From Dehalococcoidia bacterium (GTDB lineage: Bacteria > Chloroflexota > Dehalococcoidia > DSTF01 > JACRBR01), in contig JAKFYB010000003.1 in NCBI GenBank assembly GCA_021731085.1, forward strand, positions 124,001-188,000: 64,000 bases of DNA, read 5' to 3'. This document shows positions 40,831 to 50,082 of the stretch, piece by piece. Each line of letters begins with the position of its first letter. Positions within the stretch are counted from its first letter, which is position 1. A model generated the notes under the pieces. That model was not told where the DNA came from. It did not search any database and saw only the letters and a list, made by a program, of their open reading frames with translations. Both the position numbers and the translations under genes were made by a program.

Positions 40831-43077
40831 ATGCAACCTTCCCGACCTGCCGTCGCTTCGCTTTGCGCCGCGCTCGCTGTCATAGCGATCGCTGCGTGCG
40901 GTTGTTTTGGAGGAAGCGGCACCTCCGCCACGCCCACGGCAACTGTCGCGTCCGGCAGTCCACTGCCGTCTGCCACCCCTACGCCGCCTCCAGCAGATCC
41001 AACGCTTGCGGCCGACCTCCGTTACCGGGGCGAGTACGAAGCCGCGGCCGCCGTGTTCGGCGCGGTCGCGTCCGAGACTGAGGGCGAGGAGCGGCAGGAT
41101 GCTCGCTCAGCCCAGGCGGAGCTGCTTTTGCGAGCTGGAGCGCCTGCGGAGGCGCGGGTGGTGCTCGACGCCTACGCAGTCGACGCGGAGGCAGCGTTCG
41201 AGGGGAGCACGCAGCAGTTCATGCTCGCGTCGACTCTGGACGACCTGGGCGAGGACGCACCGGCGCTCGACCTCTACAGCCGGTACGTTCTGGCAAGCGG
41301 GACGCTGACGCCGTACGCGAGCATCGAGCGCGCCAAGCTGTTGGCATCGCTAGCGCGGGTCGCCGAGGCAGAGCCCGTGGCCGCGGGCGTGATGGCTGAC
41401 CCCGCCGTCGCGGACCTTCTCGGATCCTTCACGTTCAGCATGGGGCGCGGGTACGAAGGCGCAGGGCTTGATGCCGATGCGCTTCGCTGGTACGCGCTCG
41501 TCGAACCGAATGAAGGCGACATCGCGAGCACGCTCGCCGCGACAGGGGCAATCAAACAGCGGCTCGGCGATCCGGCATGGAGCGCGGACTACCTGCGGGC
41601 GATTGGGGAGTACCCATCGAGTGGCAGCGCTGCGGCGCTGCTGGCGGAACTCGATGCGGCGGCCGTTCCCGTGAGCGACTACGCGCGCGGCGTTGTGCTG
41701 TACCGGGCGTTCGAGAACGACCTCGCGCGCGTGTCGCTGGACGCGGCCGTTGCGGCGGGCGACAACGCAGCCGAGGCGCTGTATTACCTCGGCGCGCTCG
41801 ACGAACGCGCGGAGACAGACGACGCGGCGATTGTCCGGTACGAACAGTCGTACGCGACGAACCCGGCATCATCACTGGCGGACAGCAGCCTGTGGTGGCG
41901 CGGGCGCCTGCTCGAGAACGGCGGGCGCTACGACGAGGCGTTGCTTGTATACACCGTGCTCGCGACGGACTTCTCCGCGTCGGATTGGGCGGAGGGCGCG
42001 CGATTTCGTCGCGGCCTCGTGCAGTACAAGGCGGGCTCGTTGGTCGAAGCCGCCGAGACCTGGGGCGCGCTCGCTGATGTGGAGGGGACGGAAGGATTTC
42101 GCGCGCGTATGTGGCAGGGCAAGGCGCTCGACGAAGCCGAAGATCCGCGAGGCATGGATGAGCTGCAGCAGCTAGCTTCGGATCCGGACGCCCGTGGCGA
42201 CTACTACGCGATTCGCGCTGGCGAACTCGGTGGCATCGCGAACGACGTGAACTTCGACCGCAGAGACGTCGAAGCACTTGACCCCGATTGGGACAAGATC
42301 GCGACATCCCTCAAGACTCCGATAGCTGGAACAACCACCGCGACGGCAACCTCGACGCCGGTCCCCGTCGACCTGGATGCCGACGAACGCTGGGCGCAGA
42401 TCGCGGCCCTCGATGCGTCGGGCCTGCGTGGGCTCGCCGACAGCATGCGCTCGGACATCATCAGCGATGCTTCGTCGGACGAGCGCGAGACGCTCGCCGT
42501 GACGCGGAGGTTCTTCGAGCAAGGCGACGAGAGCTACGCAGCGCGCGCGGCTGCCACATTGCTCTCCGTGCTGGACGACGACGCTACACCGCACCCGGAC
42601 CTCATGCGCATCGCGTATCCGCCGGCATATGGCGGGATGGTGGTTGAAGCTGCGGACGAGCAAGGCATCGAACCGTTGCTGCTGTTCGCGCTGATGCGCC
42701 AGGAGTCGCTGTACGACCCCGACGCCGGTTCTGTGGCGGGGGCGCTGGGCCTCGTGCAGATCATTCCCACGACGGGAGAGGCCATCGCTGCGGAGCTTGG
42801 CGTCAGCGGTTTCGAGACGACCGACCTCTTCCAGCCAGAGACCAGCCTGCGATTTGGCGCGCACTATCTTGCCACGCAGCTCGCGGAGTTCGACGGCGAT
42901 GAGCGCCACGCACTGGCCGCGTACAACGGCGGGCCTGGCGCGACGCTCGATGCACGCGCACTGGCGGAGACGGATCCTGATCTCTTCGTTGAGGATCTGG
43001 AGTTCGACGAGACGAACCTGTACGTCCGGCGCGTGTACGAACACTGGTGGTGGTACCAGCAGTTGTACGACGAGTAA
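40831..43077 (+). CDS. Soluble lytic murein transglycosylase-like lipoprotein
   Basis: This 748-residue protein starts with a lipoprotein signal (I-A-I-A-A-C, C23), then a Pro/Thr-rich linker and a long alpha-helical superhelix of TPR-like repeats (~residues 55-600). The catalytic SLT domain is at ~605-730: A-L-M-R-Q-E-S-L-Y-D-P-D-A-G-S with E625, then G-A-L-G-L-V-Q-I-I-P-T-T-G and L-A-A-Y-N-G-G-P-G-A. It cuts peptidoglycan glycan strands with 1,6-anhydro ends, outside the membrane. The layout is that of Slt70/MltE-like enzymes. The organism therefore has peptidoglycan. Confidence 0.9.
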   Translation: MQPSRPAVASLCAALAVIAIAACGCFGGSGTSATPTATVASGSPLPSATPTPPPADPTLAADLRYRGEYEAAAAVFGAVASETEGEERQDARSAQAELLLRAGAPAEARVVLDAYAVDAEAAFEGSTQQFMLASTLDDLGEDAPALDLYSRYVLASGTLTPYASIERAKLLASLARVAEAEPVAAGVMADPAVADLLGSFTFSMGRGYEGAGLDADALRWYALVEPNEGDIASTLAATGAIKQRLGDPAWSADYLRAIGEYPSSGSAAALLAELDAAAVPVSDYARGVVLYRAFENDLARVSLDAAVAAGDNAAEALYYLGALDERAETDDAAIVRYEQSYATNPASSLADSSLWWRGRLLENGGRYDEALLVYTVLATDFSASDWAEGARFRRGLVQYKAGSLVEAAETWGALADVEGTEGFRARMWQGKALDEAEDPRGMDELQQLASDPDARGDYYAIRAGELGGIANDVNFDRRDVEALDPDWDKIATSLKTPIAGTTTATATSTPVPVDLDADERWAQIAALDASGLRGLADSMRSDIISDASSDERETLAVTRRFFEQGDESYAARAAATLLSVLDDDATPHPDLMRIAYPPAYGGMVVEAADEQGIEPLLLFALMRQESLYDPDAGSVAGALGLVQIIPTTGEAIAAELGVSGFETTDLFQPETSLRFGAHYLATQLAEFDGDERHALAAYNGGPGATLDARALAETDPDLFVEDLEFDETNLYVRRVYEHWWWYQQLYDE

Positions 43078-43118
43078 GTCTGGAAGGCGGCAACGCGATC
43101 CCGCTAGACTGACACCAC

Positions 43119-43745
43119 ATGATCCAGACGACGACACGCATCCAGCTTCGGCCGATGATCGACGCCGACATCGCACAGGTGCTCGACATCGAGCGCCAGT
43201 CGTTCCCGACGATGTGGCCGCAGACGGCGTACAAGCGTGAGCTGACCAACAAGATCGCGCGCTACTTAGTGATCGCCCGCCCGAGCGAGGAGGCTGCTCC
43301 TGAAGCATCGGGCTTGACGGGGATATGGGGCGCTGTGCGGCGGGCCGTCGGCGCAACGGACGCGACGCTTTCCGATGACTTCCTGATGGGCTTCATCGGC
43401 GTCTGGCTGATGGTCAACGAAGCGCACATCGTGACCATCGCGACACGGGAAGAGTGCCGGCGCCAGGGTGTCGGAGAGCGGCTCCTGATCGCGGCCATTG
43501 CGCTTGCGCAGGACGCCGACCAGGAAGTCGTGACGCTCGAAGTGCGGGCGTCGAACGTCTCCGCGCAGGCGATGTACGAGAAGTACGCGTTCGCAAAGGT
43601 CGGACTGCGCAAACACTACTACACCGACGATCGCGAAGACGCCGTGATCATGACGACGCCGGACATCTTTGTGCCGTCGTACAAGAAGCTGCTCGACGGT
43701 CTCCGCGACGAACACCGCGCTGCGCATCCAGAGCTATGGGCATAA
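43119..43745 (+). CDS. rimI: Ribosomal-protein-alanine N-acetyltransferase-like GNAT
   Basis: This 208-residue GNAT protein starts with R-P-M-I-D-A-D-I-A-Q-V-L-D-I-E-R-Q-S-F-P-T-M-W and has acetyl-CoA loop C-R-R-Q-G-V-G-E-R-L-L. It also has V-T-L-E-V-R-A-S-N-V-S-A-Q-A-M-Y-E-K-Y-A-F, the RimI mark. It is longer than usual (about 150), with an insert (residues ~50-85) and a C-terminal tail of ~35. RimI acetylates ribosomal protein S18. A -10-like TAGACT lies 9 nt before the ATG. The esterase gene overlaps its end by 10 bp. Confidence 0.88.
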   Translation: MIQTTTRIQLRPMIDADIAQVLDIERQSFPTMWPQTAYKRELTNKIARYLVIARPSEEAAPEASGLTGIWGAVRRAVGATDATLSDDFLMGFIGVWLMVNEAHIVTIATREECRRQGVGERLLIAAIALAQDADQEVVTLEVRASNVSAQAMYEKYAFAKVGLRKHYYTDDREDAVIMTTPDIFVPSYKKLLDGLRDEHRAAHPELWA

Positions 43746-44797
43746 CCAGACGACTGCTCATCGCTTTATCTGCGCTCTCACTGCTGGCCGTGGCGTGTCG
43801 TGCAGATAACACGGAGACCGATGTGCCGGACTGTGGTGATGACTGCACTCAGACGGCCGTCGCCACAACGAGAGCCAGCACTACCGACCTCACGGCAACT
43901 CCAGAGATATCTATTCCGACGACAGCGCCGTTCCAACCAATCGCAACCGCCGATGGTTCAGGCGGCGCCTGCACAGCAACGAACCCGCACGCTGCGGGAA
44001 ATAGCGACGGGGCTCTGGTTGCGGGCGGACTCGAACGTACGTATCTGTTGCACATCCCGCCCGCCTACGATGGCCGCGTGGCGATGCCGTTGGTCGTCAA
44101 CCTCCACGGATTTGGATCGAGCGCGAGCGATCAGACGCTGTACTCGAGGTTCAACCAACTCGCGGACAGCCAGGGGTTCATCGTGGTCGCGCCGAACGGC
44201 AGCGGCTATCCGGAACGGTGGACGTTCCCGGGCCTTGGCGGGGTCGACGATGTCGCCTTCATCGGCGAACTGATCGACGAACTGGCGGCGGCACTTTGCA
44301 TCGACGAGTCCCGGGTGTACGCCGCGGGCATGTCAAACGGCGCGGCGATCTCGACGTTCATCGCCTGCGGGCTTCCCGGCCGCATCGCGGCGATCGGAGC
44401 TGTTGGCGCGACGGCTGGACCTCGCACCTGCCCCGACGCCCTGACGGTGCCGGTGATCACATTTCGCGGGACCGAAGACGCGTGCGTGCCATACGAAGGC
44501 GGCACGTCCTCATGCGGCATGATGCTGCCGGTCGCTAGCGCTGAGGAGGTAGCGCGGCTTTGGGGCGAGCACAACGGCTGCGGCGCAATGCCGGTGACCG
44601 CGGATGTCAGCGAGCACGTCCGCACGACCGCATACGTGGACTGCGTGAATGATGCAGAAGCCATCCTCTATACGATCGAAGGTGGCGGGCACACTTGGCC
44701 AGGGTCGATCAACGTCCCGCGCCTCGGCCTGGTGACGAACGAGGTCGACGCGACAGCGCTGATCTGGGAGTTCTTCGAACGCCACTCGACGCCGTAA
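43736..44797 (+). CDS. PHB-depolymerase/LpqC-type esterase lipoprotein
   Basis: This 353-residue protein has a lipoprotein signal (L-A-V-A-C, C21) and a Thr-rich linker, then an alpha/beta hydrolase fold: V-V-N-L-H-G-F-G-S, nucleophile G-M-S-N-G (S200), and the His in G-G-G-H-T-W-P-G. This arrangement is typical of polyhydroxybutyrate depolymerase/feruloyl esterase relatives. Several Cys may form disulfides. The substrate is uncertain. The start ATG overlaps rimI by 10 bp; the open frame upstream to 43454 is inside rimI. Confidence 0.88.
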   Translation: MGITRRLLIALSALSLLAVACRADNTETDVPDCGDDCTQTAVATTRASTTDLTATPEISIPTTAPFQPIATADGSGGACTATNPHAAGNSDGALVAGGLERTYLLHIPPAYDGRVAMPLVVNLHGFGSSASDQTLYSRFNQLADSQGFIVVAPNGSGYPERWTFPGLGGVDDVAFIGELIDELAAALCIDESRVYAAGMSNGAAISTFIACGLPGRIAAIGAVGATAGPRTCPDALTVPVITFRGTEDACVPYEGGTSSCGMMLPVASAEEVARLWGEHNGCGAMPVTADVSEHVRTTAYVDCVNDAEAILYTIEGGGHTWPGSINVPRLGLVTNEVDATALIWEFFERHSTP

Positions 44798-44809
44798 CGG
44801 CAGTCGACC

Positions 44810-45832
44810 TTACACCAATCCGCGCTTCACCATCTCTTCCGCGATCTGGATCGCGTTGAGCGCGGCGCCCTTGCGGATGTTATCGGTCGAGATCCACATG
44901 GCAATGCTGTTTGCTTTCGAGCTGTCCTCGCGGATACGGCCGACGAAGACGGCGTCCTTGTGCGCAGAGGCGAGCGGCGTCGGGTAGCTGTTCGTCGCGG
45001 GGTCGTCCTGCACGATAACGCCCGGCGCGTCCTTGAGGATCGCTCGAACGTCCGCGGCCTTGATCGGCTTCTCGAACTCGATGTGCGCCGAGACACTGTG
45101 CGCGAAGAACACCGGCACCCGCACGCAGGTCGCCGACAGCGGCAGGTCTGGTTCGTGCATGATCTTGCGCGTTTCCGCCGTCATCTTCCATTCCTCTTTT
45201 GTGTAGCCGCTGTCGAGGAACGTATCTACATGCGGAAGCACGTTGAAGGCGATCTCCTGCGGATAGACGCTGGCGGGGCTCTTCTCGCCCTTCGCCCACG
45301 CTCGTGACTGCGCTTCGAGTTCAGCGACGGCCGCGGAGCCTGTGCCTGACACAGACTGATACGTGTCGGCGATGATGCGCGTGATGCGATTCTGCTTGTG
45401 CAACGGCCACGCGCACATGACGAGCGGCGTCGTCGAACAGTTGGGGATGGCGAGGATGTTCTTGTGCCACATCACGTCGTCCGGATTGACCTCCGGGATG
45501 ACGAGCGGCACGTCGGCCTCCTGGCGCCAGGCGCTGGAATCATCGATCGCGATCGCGCCGACGTCGCGCGACACCTCGCCGTACTCCTTCGAGATGGCGC
45601 CGGTCGCGGAGATGAATACGAAGTCCGCGCCCTTGATCGCGTCGTGGGTCGTCACTTCGACGGTGATCTCGCCCTCCCCGAAGGGAATGCGCTTGCCAGC
45701 AGAGCGTTCGGTCGCTAGCAGCCTCAGCGACTTCACGGGGAAGCGGCGCTCCTCCGCGATCTTGAGGAACTCGCGCCCGACGACGCCCGTGGCGCCGATG
45801 ACAGCGATGTTGAACTGCTTTTGCTGCGACAT
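44810..45832 (-). CDS. asd: Aspartate-semialdehyde dehydrogenase
   Basis: This 340-residue enzyme makes L-aspartate semialdehyde from aspartyl phosphate with NADPH, a common step toward lysine, threonine and methionine. N-terminal V-I-G-A-T-G-V-V-G-R-E-F, catalytic Cys in I-P-N-C-S-T-T-P, and the C-terminal R-V-P-V-F-F-A-H-S (substrate-binding R and His). The ATG at 45832 is selected (M-S-Q-Q-K-Q-F-N-I-A-V); the frame extends to 45997 without family sequence. It is convergent with the esterase gene. Confidence 0.97.
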   Translation of the reverse strand: MSQQKQFNIAVIGATGVVGREFLKIAEERRFPVKSLRLLATERSAGKRIPFGEGEITVEVTTHDAIKGADFVFISATGAISKEYGEVSRDVGAIAIDDSSAWRQEADVPLVIPEVNPDDVMWHKNILAIPNCSTTPLVMCAWPLHKQNRITRIIADTYQSVSGTGSAAVAELEAQSRAWAKGEKSPASVYPQEIAFNVLPHVDTFLDSGYTKEEWKMTAETRKIMHEPDLPLSATCVRVPVFFAHSVSAHIEFEKPIKAADVRAILKDAPGVIVQDDPATNSYPTPLASAHKDAVFVGRIREDSSKANSIAMWISTDNIRKGAALNAIQIAEEMVKRGLV

Positions 45833-45941
45833 GACCACTCCGATTGGGTACAGAATCGACGCCACAACTGGCGCCGTCAGCGTCATAATACGCGATCGCG
45901 AGCCGTCTCCGCTAAATCGCTGTAGGCCGGCCATCCGCCAC

Positions 45942-46397
45942 CTACATCCGCATCGCCTCGAGGCCGGCGAGCAAGAACGCGTCGCCATTTTGCTCATTCG
46001 TGCGTGATGTCGCGCTCATATGCCAGTTGAGCTGCCGCGTACCCGCGCTGCGCAGCGACAGCTCCGACCGGAGACGAAACGCTACGGCCGATCCCTGTTC
46101 GTCGTACGTCTCCGGCAGGACGGCGACGAAGACACTGTCGCCGGCCTCGCCGACGATATCCGAGCGCCGAAGGGACGCGCGCAAAGCATCAATCGCCATA
46201 CAGCGCTCGCCGTCCGTCAGCCGCTCGCCAGTGAGCATGCGCGGCGCCAGGCAGACGAGCACGAGCGGCCGGCCATAGCGTGCCGACCGCCATACCTCGT
46301 CATCGAGGTGGCGCATGACGGCTTCGCGCGCGAGCGGCGCGGCCGGCGCATCACGCTCACGCTCCGGGGCGCCGGCGCCTTTTCTAAACAGCGGCAT
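45942..46397 (-). CDS. Degenerate GGDEF-like domain protein
   Basis: This 151-residue protein is built from a single diguanylate-cyclase-like fold: W-R-S-A-R-Y-G-R-P-L-V-L-V-C-L-A, then D-I-V-G-E-A-G-D-S-V-F-V-A-V-L-P-E-T where D-I-V-x-R-x-G-G-D-E-F-x-x-L-L-P is usual. The GGDEF motif is E-A-G-D-S-V-F, so enzyme activity is unlikely. The N-terminal ~25 residues are charged and flexible. A strong AGGAGAGG site precedes the ATG at 46397. Confidence 0.65.
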   Translation of the reverse strand: MPLFRKGAGAPERERDAPAAPLAREAVMRHLDDEVWRSARYGRPLVLVCLAPRMLTGERLTDGERCMAIDALRASLRRSDIVGEAGDSVFVAVLPETYDEQGSAVAFRLRSELSLRSAGTRQLNWHMSATSRTNEQNGDAFLLAGLEAMRM

Positions 46398-46547
46398 CTC
46401 CCTCTCCTGTATATGGCTTCGGCCATCAGTGGGCGAGGAGAAGTGGGGCGCGCTGCATTCCGCATTACAATTTTGATTCCCTTGTAGAAGAGATTGATCG
46501 TTAGCAACACTAAACTCGACACCGCTGCGAGCGTTATCCTTGCATCC

Positions 46548-47408
46548 ATGCACGCATGGGAAACGGCAACGACAGAACTCGCGCCCGGGGTGTTTGCATA
46601 TGTGCAGGCGACGGGCGGCTTTTGCGTCGCCAATGCAGGCGTCATCTCAGGCGGCGGCGAAACGACCGTCATCGACGCGCTGTTTACGCCCAACATGACG
46701 CAAGCGCTTCTCGACGAAACGCGGCGCGTCGCTCCGTCGCCGATCAAGCGGCTGTTGAACACACACCACCATGTGGACCACACGCTCGGCAACGCGCTGT
46801 TCCCGCGCGAGACGGAGATCGTCGCGCATGAGCGCGCGAAGGCCGAGATGCAGCGCGCGGGGCTCGGCGTGCTCGGCATCATCCAGCGCATGGCGACGCA
46901 CTTCGCCGGGCAGCTCGATGACATCGAGGAACGGCTGCCGGACACCACGTTCGATGGCGCGGCACTCGAGCTAGAGGCAGGCGGACGAGCCATACGGCTG
47001 CTGCACTTCGGGACGGGCCACACGCGCGGCGATGTCCTGGTGCATCTGCCGGAAGAACGGGTCCTCTTTCTCGGTGACGTCGGGTTCTTTGGCGTGACGC
47101 CGATGTCGCATGAGGGTCACGTCGGCAACTGGATCAGGATCTGCGACCGCATCATCAATGAGGTCGATGCCGACGTGCTCGTCGCCGGCCACGGGCCTGT
47201 CGGCACGAAGGAAGACCTCGCGCGCTTCCGCGCCTACCTCCAGCTTGTGCACGACCGCTCCCGGCGCGCGTTCGATTCGGGTGTTTCGGTGCAGGAAGCG
47301 ACAGACAGCATCGATCTAGGCGAGTACGCGGAGTGGGGCGAGCCCGAGCGGCTGTCGATCAACATCAACCGCTGCTATCAAGAGTTCCGCGGGGAAATCG
47401 AGCTGTAG
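46548..47408 (+). CDS. MBL-fold metallo-hydrolase
   Basis: This 286-residue protein has the metallo-beta-lactamase-fold motif T-H-H-H-V-D-H-T-L-G-N, the second metal His in G-T-G-H-T-R-G-D (with D), the bridging Asp in F-L-G-D-V-G-F, and A-G-H-G-P-V-G, so the dinuclear site looks intact. The best guess is a quinoprotein-relay-SoxH-like or lactonase-like hydrolase; the substrate is unknown. The ATG at 46548 is chosen (M-H-A-W-E-T-A-T-T-E-L); upstream frame is open from 46494. TATCCT lies 7 nt before it. Confidence 0.88.
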   Translation: MHAWETATTELAPGVFAYVQATGGFCVANAGVISGGGETTVIDALFTPNMTQALLDETRRVAPSPIKRLLNTHHHVDHTLGNALFPRETEIVAHERAKAEMQRAGLGVLGIIQRMATHFAGQLDDIEERLPDTTFDGAALELEAGGRAIRLLHFGTGHTRGDVLVHLPEERVLFLGDVGFFGVTPMSHEGHVGNWIRICDRIINEVDADVLVAGHGPVGTKEDLARFRAYLQLVHDRSRRAFDSGVSVQEATDSIDLGEYAEWGEPERLSININRCYQEFRGEIEL

Positions 47409-47433
47409 ACGGGCGCGTACCTGCCGAGGTTGC

Positions 47434-47655
47434 ATGACGAACGAGTGGGACGAAGAGGTCGATGAGGAGCTGGTCGAGGACGAAGACGATCTCGGCCCTG
47501 GTTCGGCCGACTTCGACCTTTCCGAAGAGCACGGCTACACATGGGAGCCCGCGCGGATCGAGGTTATTCCGCGGTGGCTCGTCGTTTCGCTCAGCCTCGT
47601 GCTTGTCGCCGCGTTGATCATCCCGTCGATCTACATCGTCCTACGCTTCAGCTAG
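47434..47655 (+). CDS. Small single-pass membrane protein
   Basis: This 73-residue protein has a very acidic N-terminus (D-E-E-V-D-E-E-L-V-E-D-E-D-D-L), then a short polar segment, and one hydrophobic segment at residues ~49-70. The N-terminal part should face the cytoplasm, although the single Arg-Trp before the segment gives only weak topology evidence. The function is unknown. It starts 25 bp after the MBL gene with GAGG before the ATG and may be co-transcribed. Confidence 0.65.
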   Translation: MTNEWDEEVDEELVEDEDDLGPGSADFDLSEEHGYTWEPARIEVIPRWLVVSLSLVLVAALIIPSIYIVLRFS

Positions 47656-47690
47656 AACTCGTGGCGATGTAGCGCGGGTCTCGACACTGT

Positions 47691-47713
47691 AGCGCGGGCT
47701 TTTCAGCCAGCGC
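47691..47713. repeat. Partial copy of the GCGGGCTGAAAGCCCGC repeat, reverse orientation
   Basis: AGCGCGGGCTTTTCAGCC then AGCGC matches the inverse of the palindromic right part of the composite repeat. A shorter GTAGCGCGGG copy lies just before it at 47669-47678. Confidence 0.5.
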
Positions 47714-47778
47714 ACTGTCCGGGACGAGAAAACGCGCTCACGTGAGCGCGCCTTCTGCAATTCGTTGTCTTGGATCGC

Positions 47779-48156
47779 CTACCGAACGAGCGTCAGCTCC
47801 CGCTCCGGGCGGATCGAATTGATGCCCCACTCTTCGAGCTGGGTCGGCGCGGGATAGCGGCGCGGCGCAACGTATTGCGGCGGGATCTCGATCGAGTCGA
47901 CATCGATCGCCTGCTGCTGCACAAACTGCGTAACCGGAGTCTTGTTGCCTTCGTACATAGCGCGCACAGGCGGCGCCGCGACGAGCGACATCCAGCCGGA
48001 GACAGCTGCTGCCGCCATGTCGGCCAGCGGGCGGGCGAGCACATCGACAGTCTCGGGCCTCGCGAGCCCGAACGGATCAATCCAGGTGCGCACCTGGCTC
48101 CGAAGGTACGTCGTCCACAGGTCAGTGTTGCTGGCGGCCGGATCCGGCGTAGTCAT
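47779..48156 (-). CDS. Hypothetical protein
   Basis: This 125-residue protein (ATG 48156, with a GGGAGGG site) is unknown to me. It has N-T-D-L-W-T-T-Y-L-R-S-Q-V-R-T-W-I-D-P-F-G-L, then M-A-A-A-A-V-S-G-W-M-S-L-V-A-A-P-P-V, an amphipathic or weakly hydrophobic helix, and a C-terminal Pro-rich end. There is no signal peptide. The frame to 48273 would add a basic stretch without family support. Confidence 0.55.
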   Translation of the reverse strand: MTTPDPAASNTDLWTTYLRSQVRTWIDPFGLARPETVDVLARPLADMAAAAVSGWMSLVAAPPVRAMYEGNKTPVTQFVQQQAIDVDSIEIPPQYVAPRRYPAPTQLEEWGINSIRPERELTLVR

Positions 48157-48551
48157 GCTATCGCCCTCCCTGGAGCGAGGTCTGCGGCGCGGTGAACACC
48201 GCGCATTCACTTGTCGTGTGATTCTGTCCCGCGGCGGTGGTGACGGGGTGTCGCCTGCCGGGTCCTTCACCATGTCCGCATTGCGGAAGCTGATTCCGCT
48301 ACATCGGACTGGATCGAGCTCTTCGCTCCGTGCCGCACTATAACCGATTCGCTCGCCGATTGCACGCCTCGATTGCGACGATCGCGTTACGTCGCATGTG
48401 GCGCTGTTCGTGCGACGACTCCAGGATGTGAGGGCACCTGAGCGATGAGACAGATATCATCCGCGTACAGCCGCGTTAGAAGTATCATCAAATATACGTC
48501 CTGTGGATGTCATGTCCCGGGACGGCACAAATTCCAAAGAAAGCAGCCCTG
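48157..48551. other. Non-coding stretch before rfbC
   Basis: These 395 bp hold no credible ORF or known RNA that I can see. There is AT-richer sequence near 48480-48500 and a TATAGT on the minus strand (48340-48345 region) that may serve the divergent small gene. No promoter for rfbC is clear. Confidence 0.4.
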
Positions 48552-49109
48552 ATGAAAACCCATGTCACGGAGACCCCGCTCGCAGGTCTGGTCCGCGTCG
48601 ATATCGACTTCTTTTCCGACGAGCGCGGGTTCTTCATCGAGTCCTGGCACCAGCGCGACTTCGCTGATGCCGGACTCGATGTCACGAGCGTGCAAGAGGG
48701 CCACTCGCGGTCGGGCCGGAATGTGCTGCGGGGCCTGCACTACCAGGACATGACGGCGCCAATGGGCAAGCTCCTGCGCTGCACTGTCGGCGCGATCTTC
48801 GACGTCGCCGTCGACCTGCGGATGTCCTCGGCGACGTTCGGCCAGTGGTTCGGCATCGAGCTCTCGGCCGAGAACAAGACGCAGCTCTACGTGCCCGAAG
48901 GATTCGCGCACGGCTTCGCGACGATCTCGGATGTCGCAGAGGTGCAGTACAAGCAGACGGGCTTCTACACGCCGTCGTCGGAAGGGACGATATCGTGGAA
49001 CGACCCCGACGTTGGCGTTCAGTGGCCTATTGACGAGCCGATCCTGTCGCAGCGCGATCAGAACGGCATCAGCCTGCAGGAGTATCGTAAGAAGCCAGCA
49101 TTCCCTTAG
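48552..49109 (+). CDS. rfbC: dTDP-4-dehydrorhamnose 3,5-epimerase
   Basis: This 185-residue cupin-type epimerase converts dTDP-4-keto-6-deoxyglucose to dTDP-4-keto-L-rhamnose. Markers are D-E-R-G-F-F-I-E-S-W, Q-E-G-H-S-R-S-G-R-N-V-L-R-G-L-H-Y-Q (catalytic His 61-region), V-G-A-I-F-D-V-A-V-D-L-R, and Y-V-P-E-G-F-A-H-G-F with Tyr in V-Q-Y-K-Q-T-G-F-Y. The start at ATG 48552 is supported by the family start T-P-L-A-G-L; the frame extends to 48507. It is convergent with rfbD, 3 bp apart. rfbA and rfbB are not in the window. Confidence 0.95.
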   Translation: MKTHVTETPLAGLVRVDIDFFSDERGFFIESWHQRDFADAGLDVTSVQEGHSRSGRNVLRGLHYQDMTAPMGKLLRCTVGAIFDVAVDLRMSSATFGQWFGIELSAENKTQLYVPEGFAHGFATISDVAEVQYKQTGFYTPSSEGTISWNDPDVGVQWPIDEPILSQRDQNGISLQEYRKKPAFP

Positions 49110-49112
49110 CCG

Positions 49113-49991
49113 CTATCGACCCGTCGCGACGGGGGAGATATGTCCCTTGAGCGCGAGATAGTCGCGCAGCGCGTCACGCCAGTGGCGCATCGGCGCAATG
49201 CCGACGGTCGCAAGCGCGTCGTTCGCCAGCACCGAGTACTCCGGCCGGAGCGCTTTCGCGCCGAACGCGGCCGTCGTCGTCGGGCTGAGTTGGGGCGAGA
49301 GACCGCACTCCTCGAAAATTGCCGCTGCGAAGTCATGCCACGATGTCTCTCCGCTGCCGGTCACGTGGTACGTCCCGAACTGGTCCGTCGCGACCAGTTC
49401 GCGCAGCTTGAGCGCGAGATCCGCAGTGCTCGTTGGCGAGAGCGTTTGGTCGGCGACGACGGTGATCGGCTTGCCTTCGCGCCCGAGCCGCAGCATCGTC
49501 TCGATGAAGTTGCCGCCCTTGCCCGCCGCGCCCGCCACACCAAACAACCCCGATCCGCGCACGATGTAGTGCCGGTCGAGGCGCTGGCGGATGAGCTGCT
49601 CGCCGGCTGCTTTCGTCGCACCGTAGACGTTCGCGGGATCTGGCGCGTCCGTTTCCGTGTATGCCCGGCCTGCACGCCCACTGAAGACGTAGTCCGTGCT
49701 GAGATGCACCAGCGTTGCGTTGTGTTCGCGACAAGCGTCGGCAAGGTTGAGCGCGCCGATCGCGTTGACGGCGAACGCGGGCTCGGGTTCGTCTTCGCAT
49801 ACGTCTACGTTGTGGAACGCCGACGTGTTCAGAATGATGTCCGGCTTGTTCGCACCGATCGCCGCGTGGACGGCGGCGCGGTCGCGCACGTCGAAGTCAG
49901 CGCGCGTCGCTGGGACGATGTCGTGGTCGATCCAGGCGGCGGGGATGTCCGTGCCAAGCTGGCCGTTTGCGCCGATAAGCAAAACCTTCAT
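49113..49991 (-). CDS. rfbD: dTDP-4-dehydrorhamnose reductase
   Basis: This 292-residue extended SDR makes dTDP-L-rhamnose with NAD(P)H. Motifs: G-A-N-G-Q-L-G-T-D near the start, D-V-R-D-R-A-A-V, H-L-S-T-D-Y-V-F-S-G and Y-G-A-T-K-A-A-G-E (YxxxK). It completes the rhamnose step started by RfbC. It is the distal gene of a minus-strand polysaccharide block, 91 bp from the epimerase gene with an intervening repeat copy. Confidence 0.95.
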   Translation of the reverse strand: MKVLLIGANGQLGTDIPAAWIDHDIVPATRADFDVRDRAAVHAAIGANKPDIILNTSAFHNVDVCEDEPEPAFAVNAIGALNLADACREHNATLVHLSTDYVFSGRAGRAYTETDAPDPANVYGATKAAGEQLIRQRLDRHYIVRGSGLFGVAGAAGKGGNFIETMLRLGREGKPITVVADQTLSPTSTADLALKLRELVATDQFGTYHVTGSGETSWHDFAAAIFEECGLSPQLSPTTTAAFGAKALRPEYSVLANDALATVGIAPMRHWRDALRDYLALKGHISPVATGR

Positions 49992-50023
49992 GTGTGAGTC
50001 AGACCCCTGATCGCTCTTCCAAC

Positions 50024-50049
50024 GGACGGAGCTGAAGCATCGTCCCTAC
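50024..50049. repeat. Third copy of the GGACGGAGCT repeat
   Basis: GGACGGAGCTGAAGC then ATCGTCCCTAC, one mismatch from the arms at 39528-39585. It sits between rfbD and the epimerase gene. Confidence 0.6.
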
Positions 50050-50082
50050 GTTCTTCAACGGACCGATCCGCCGCGGCGTTAC

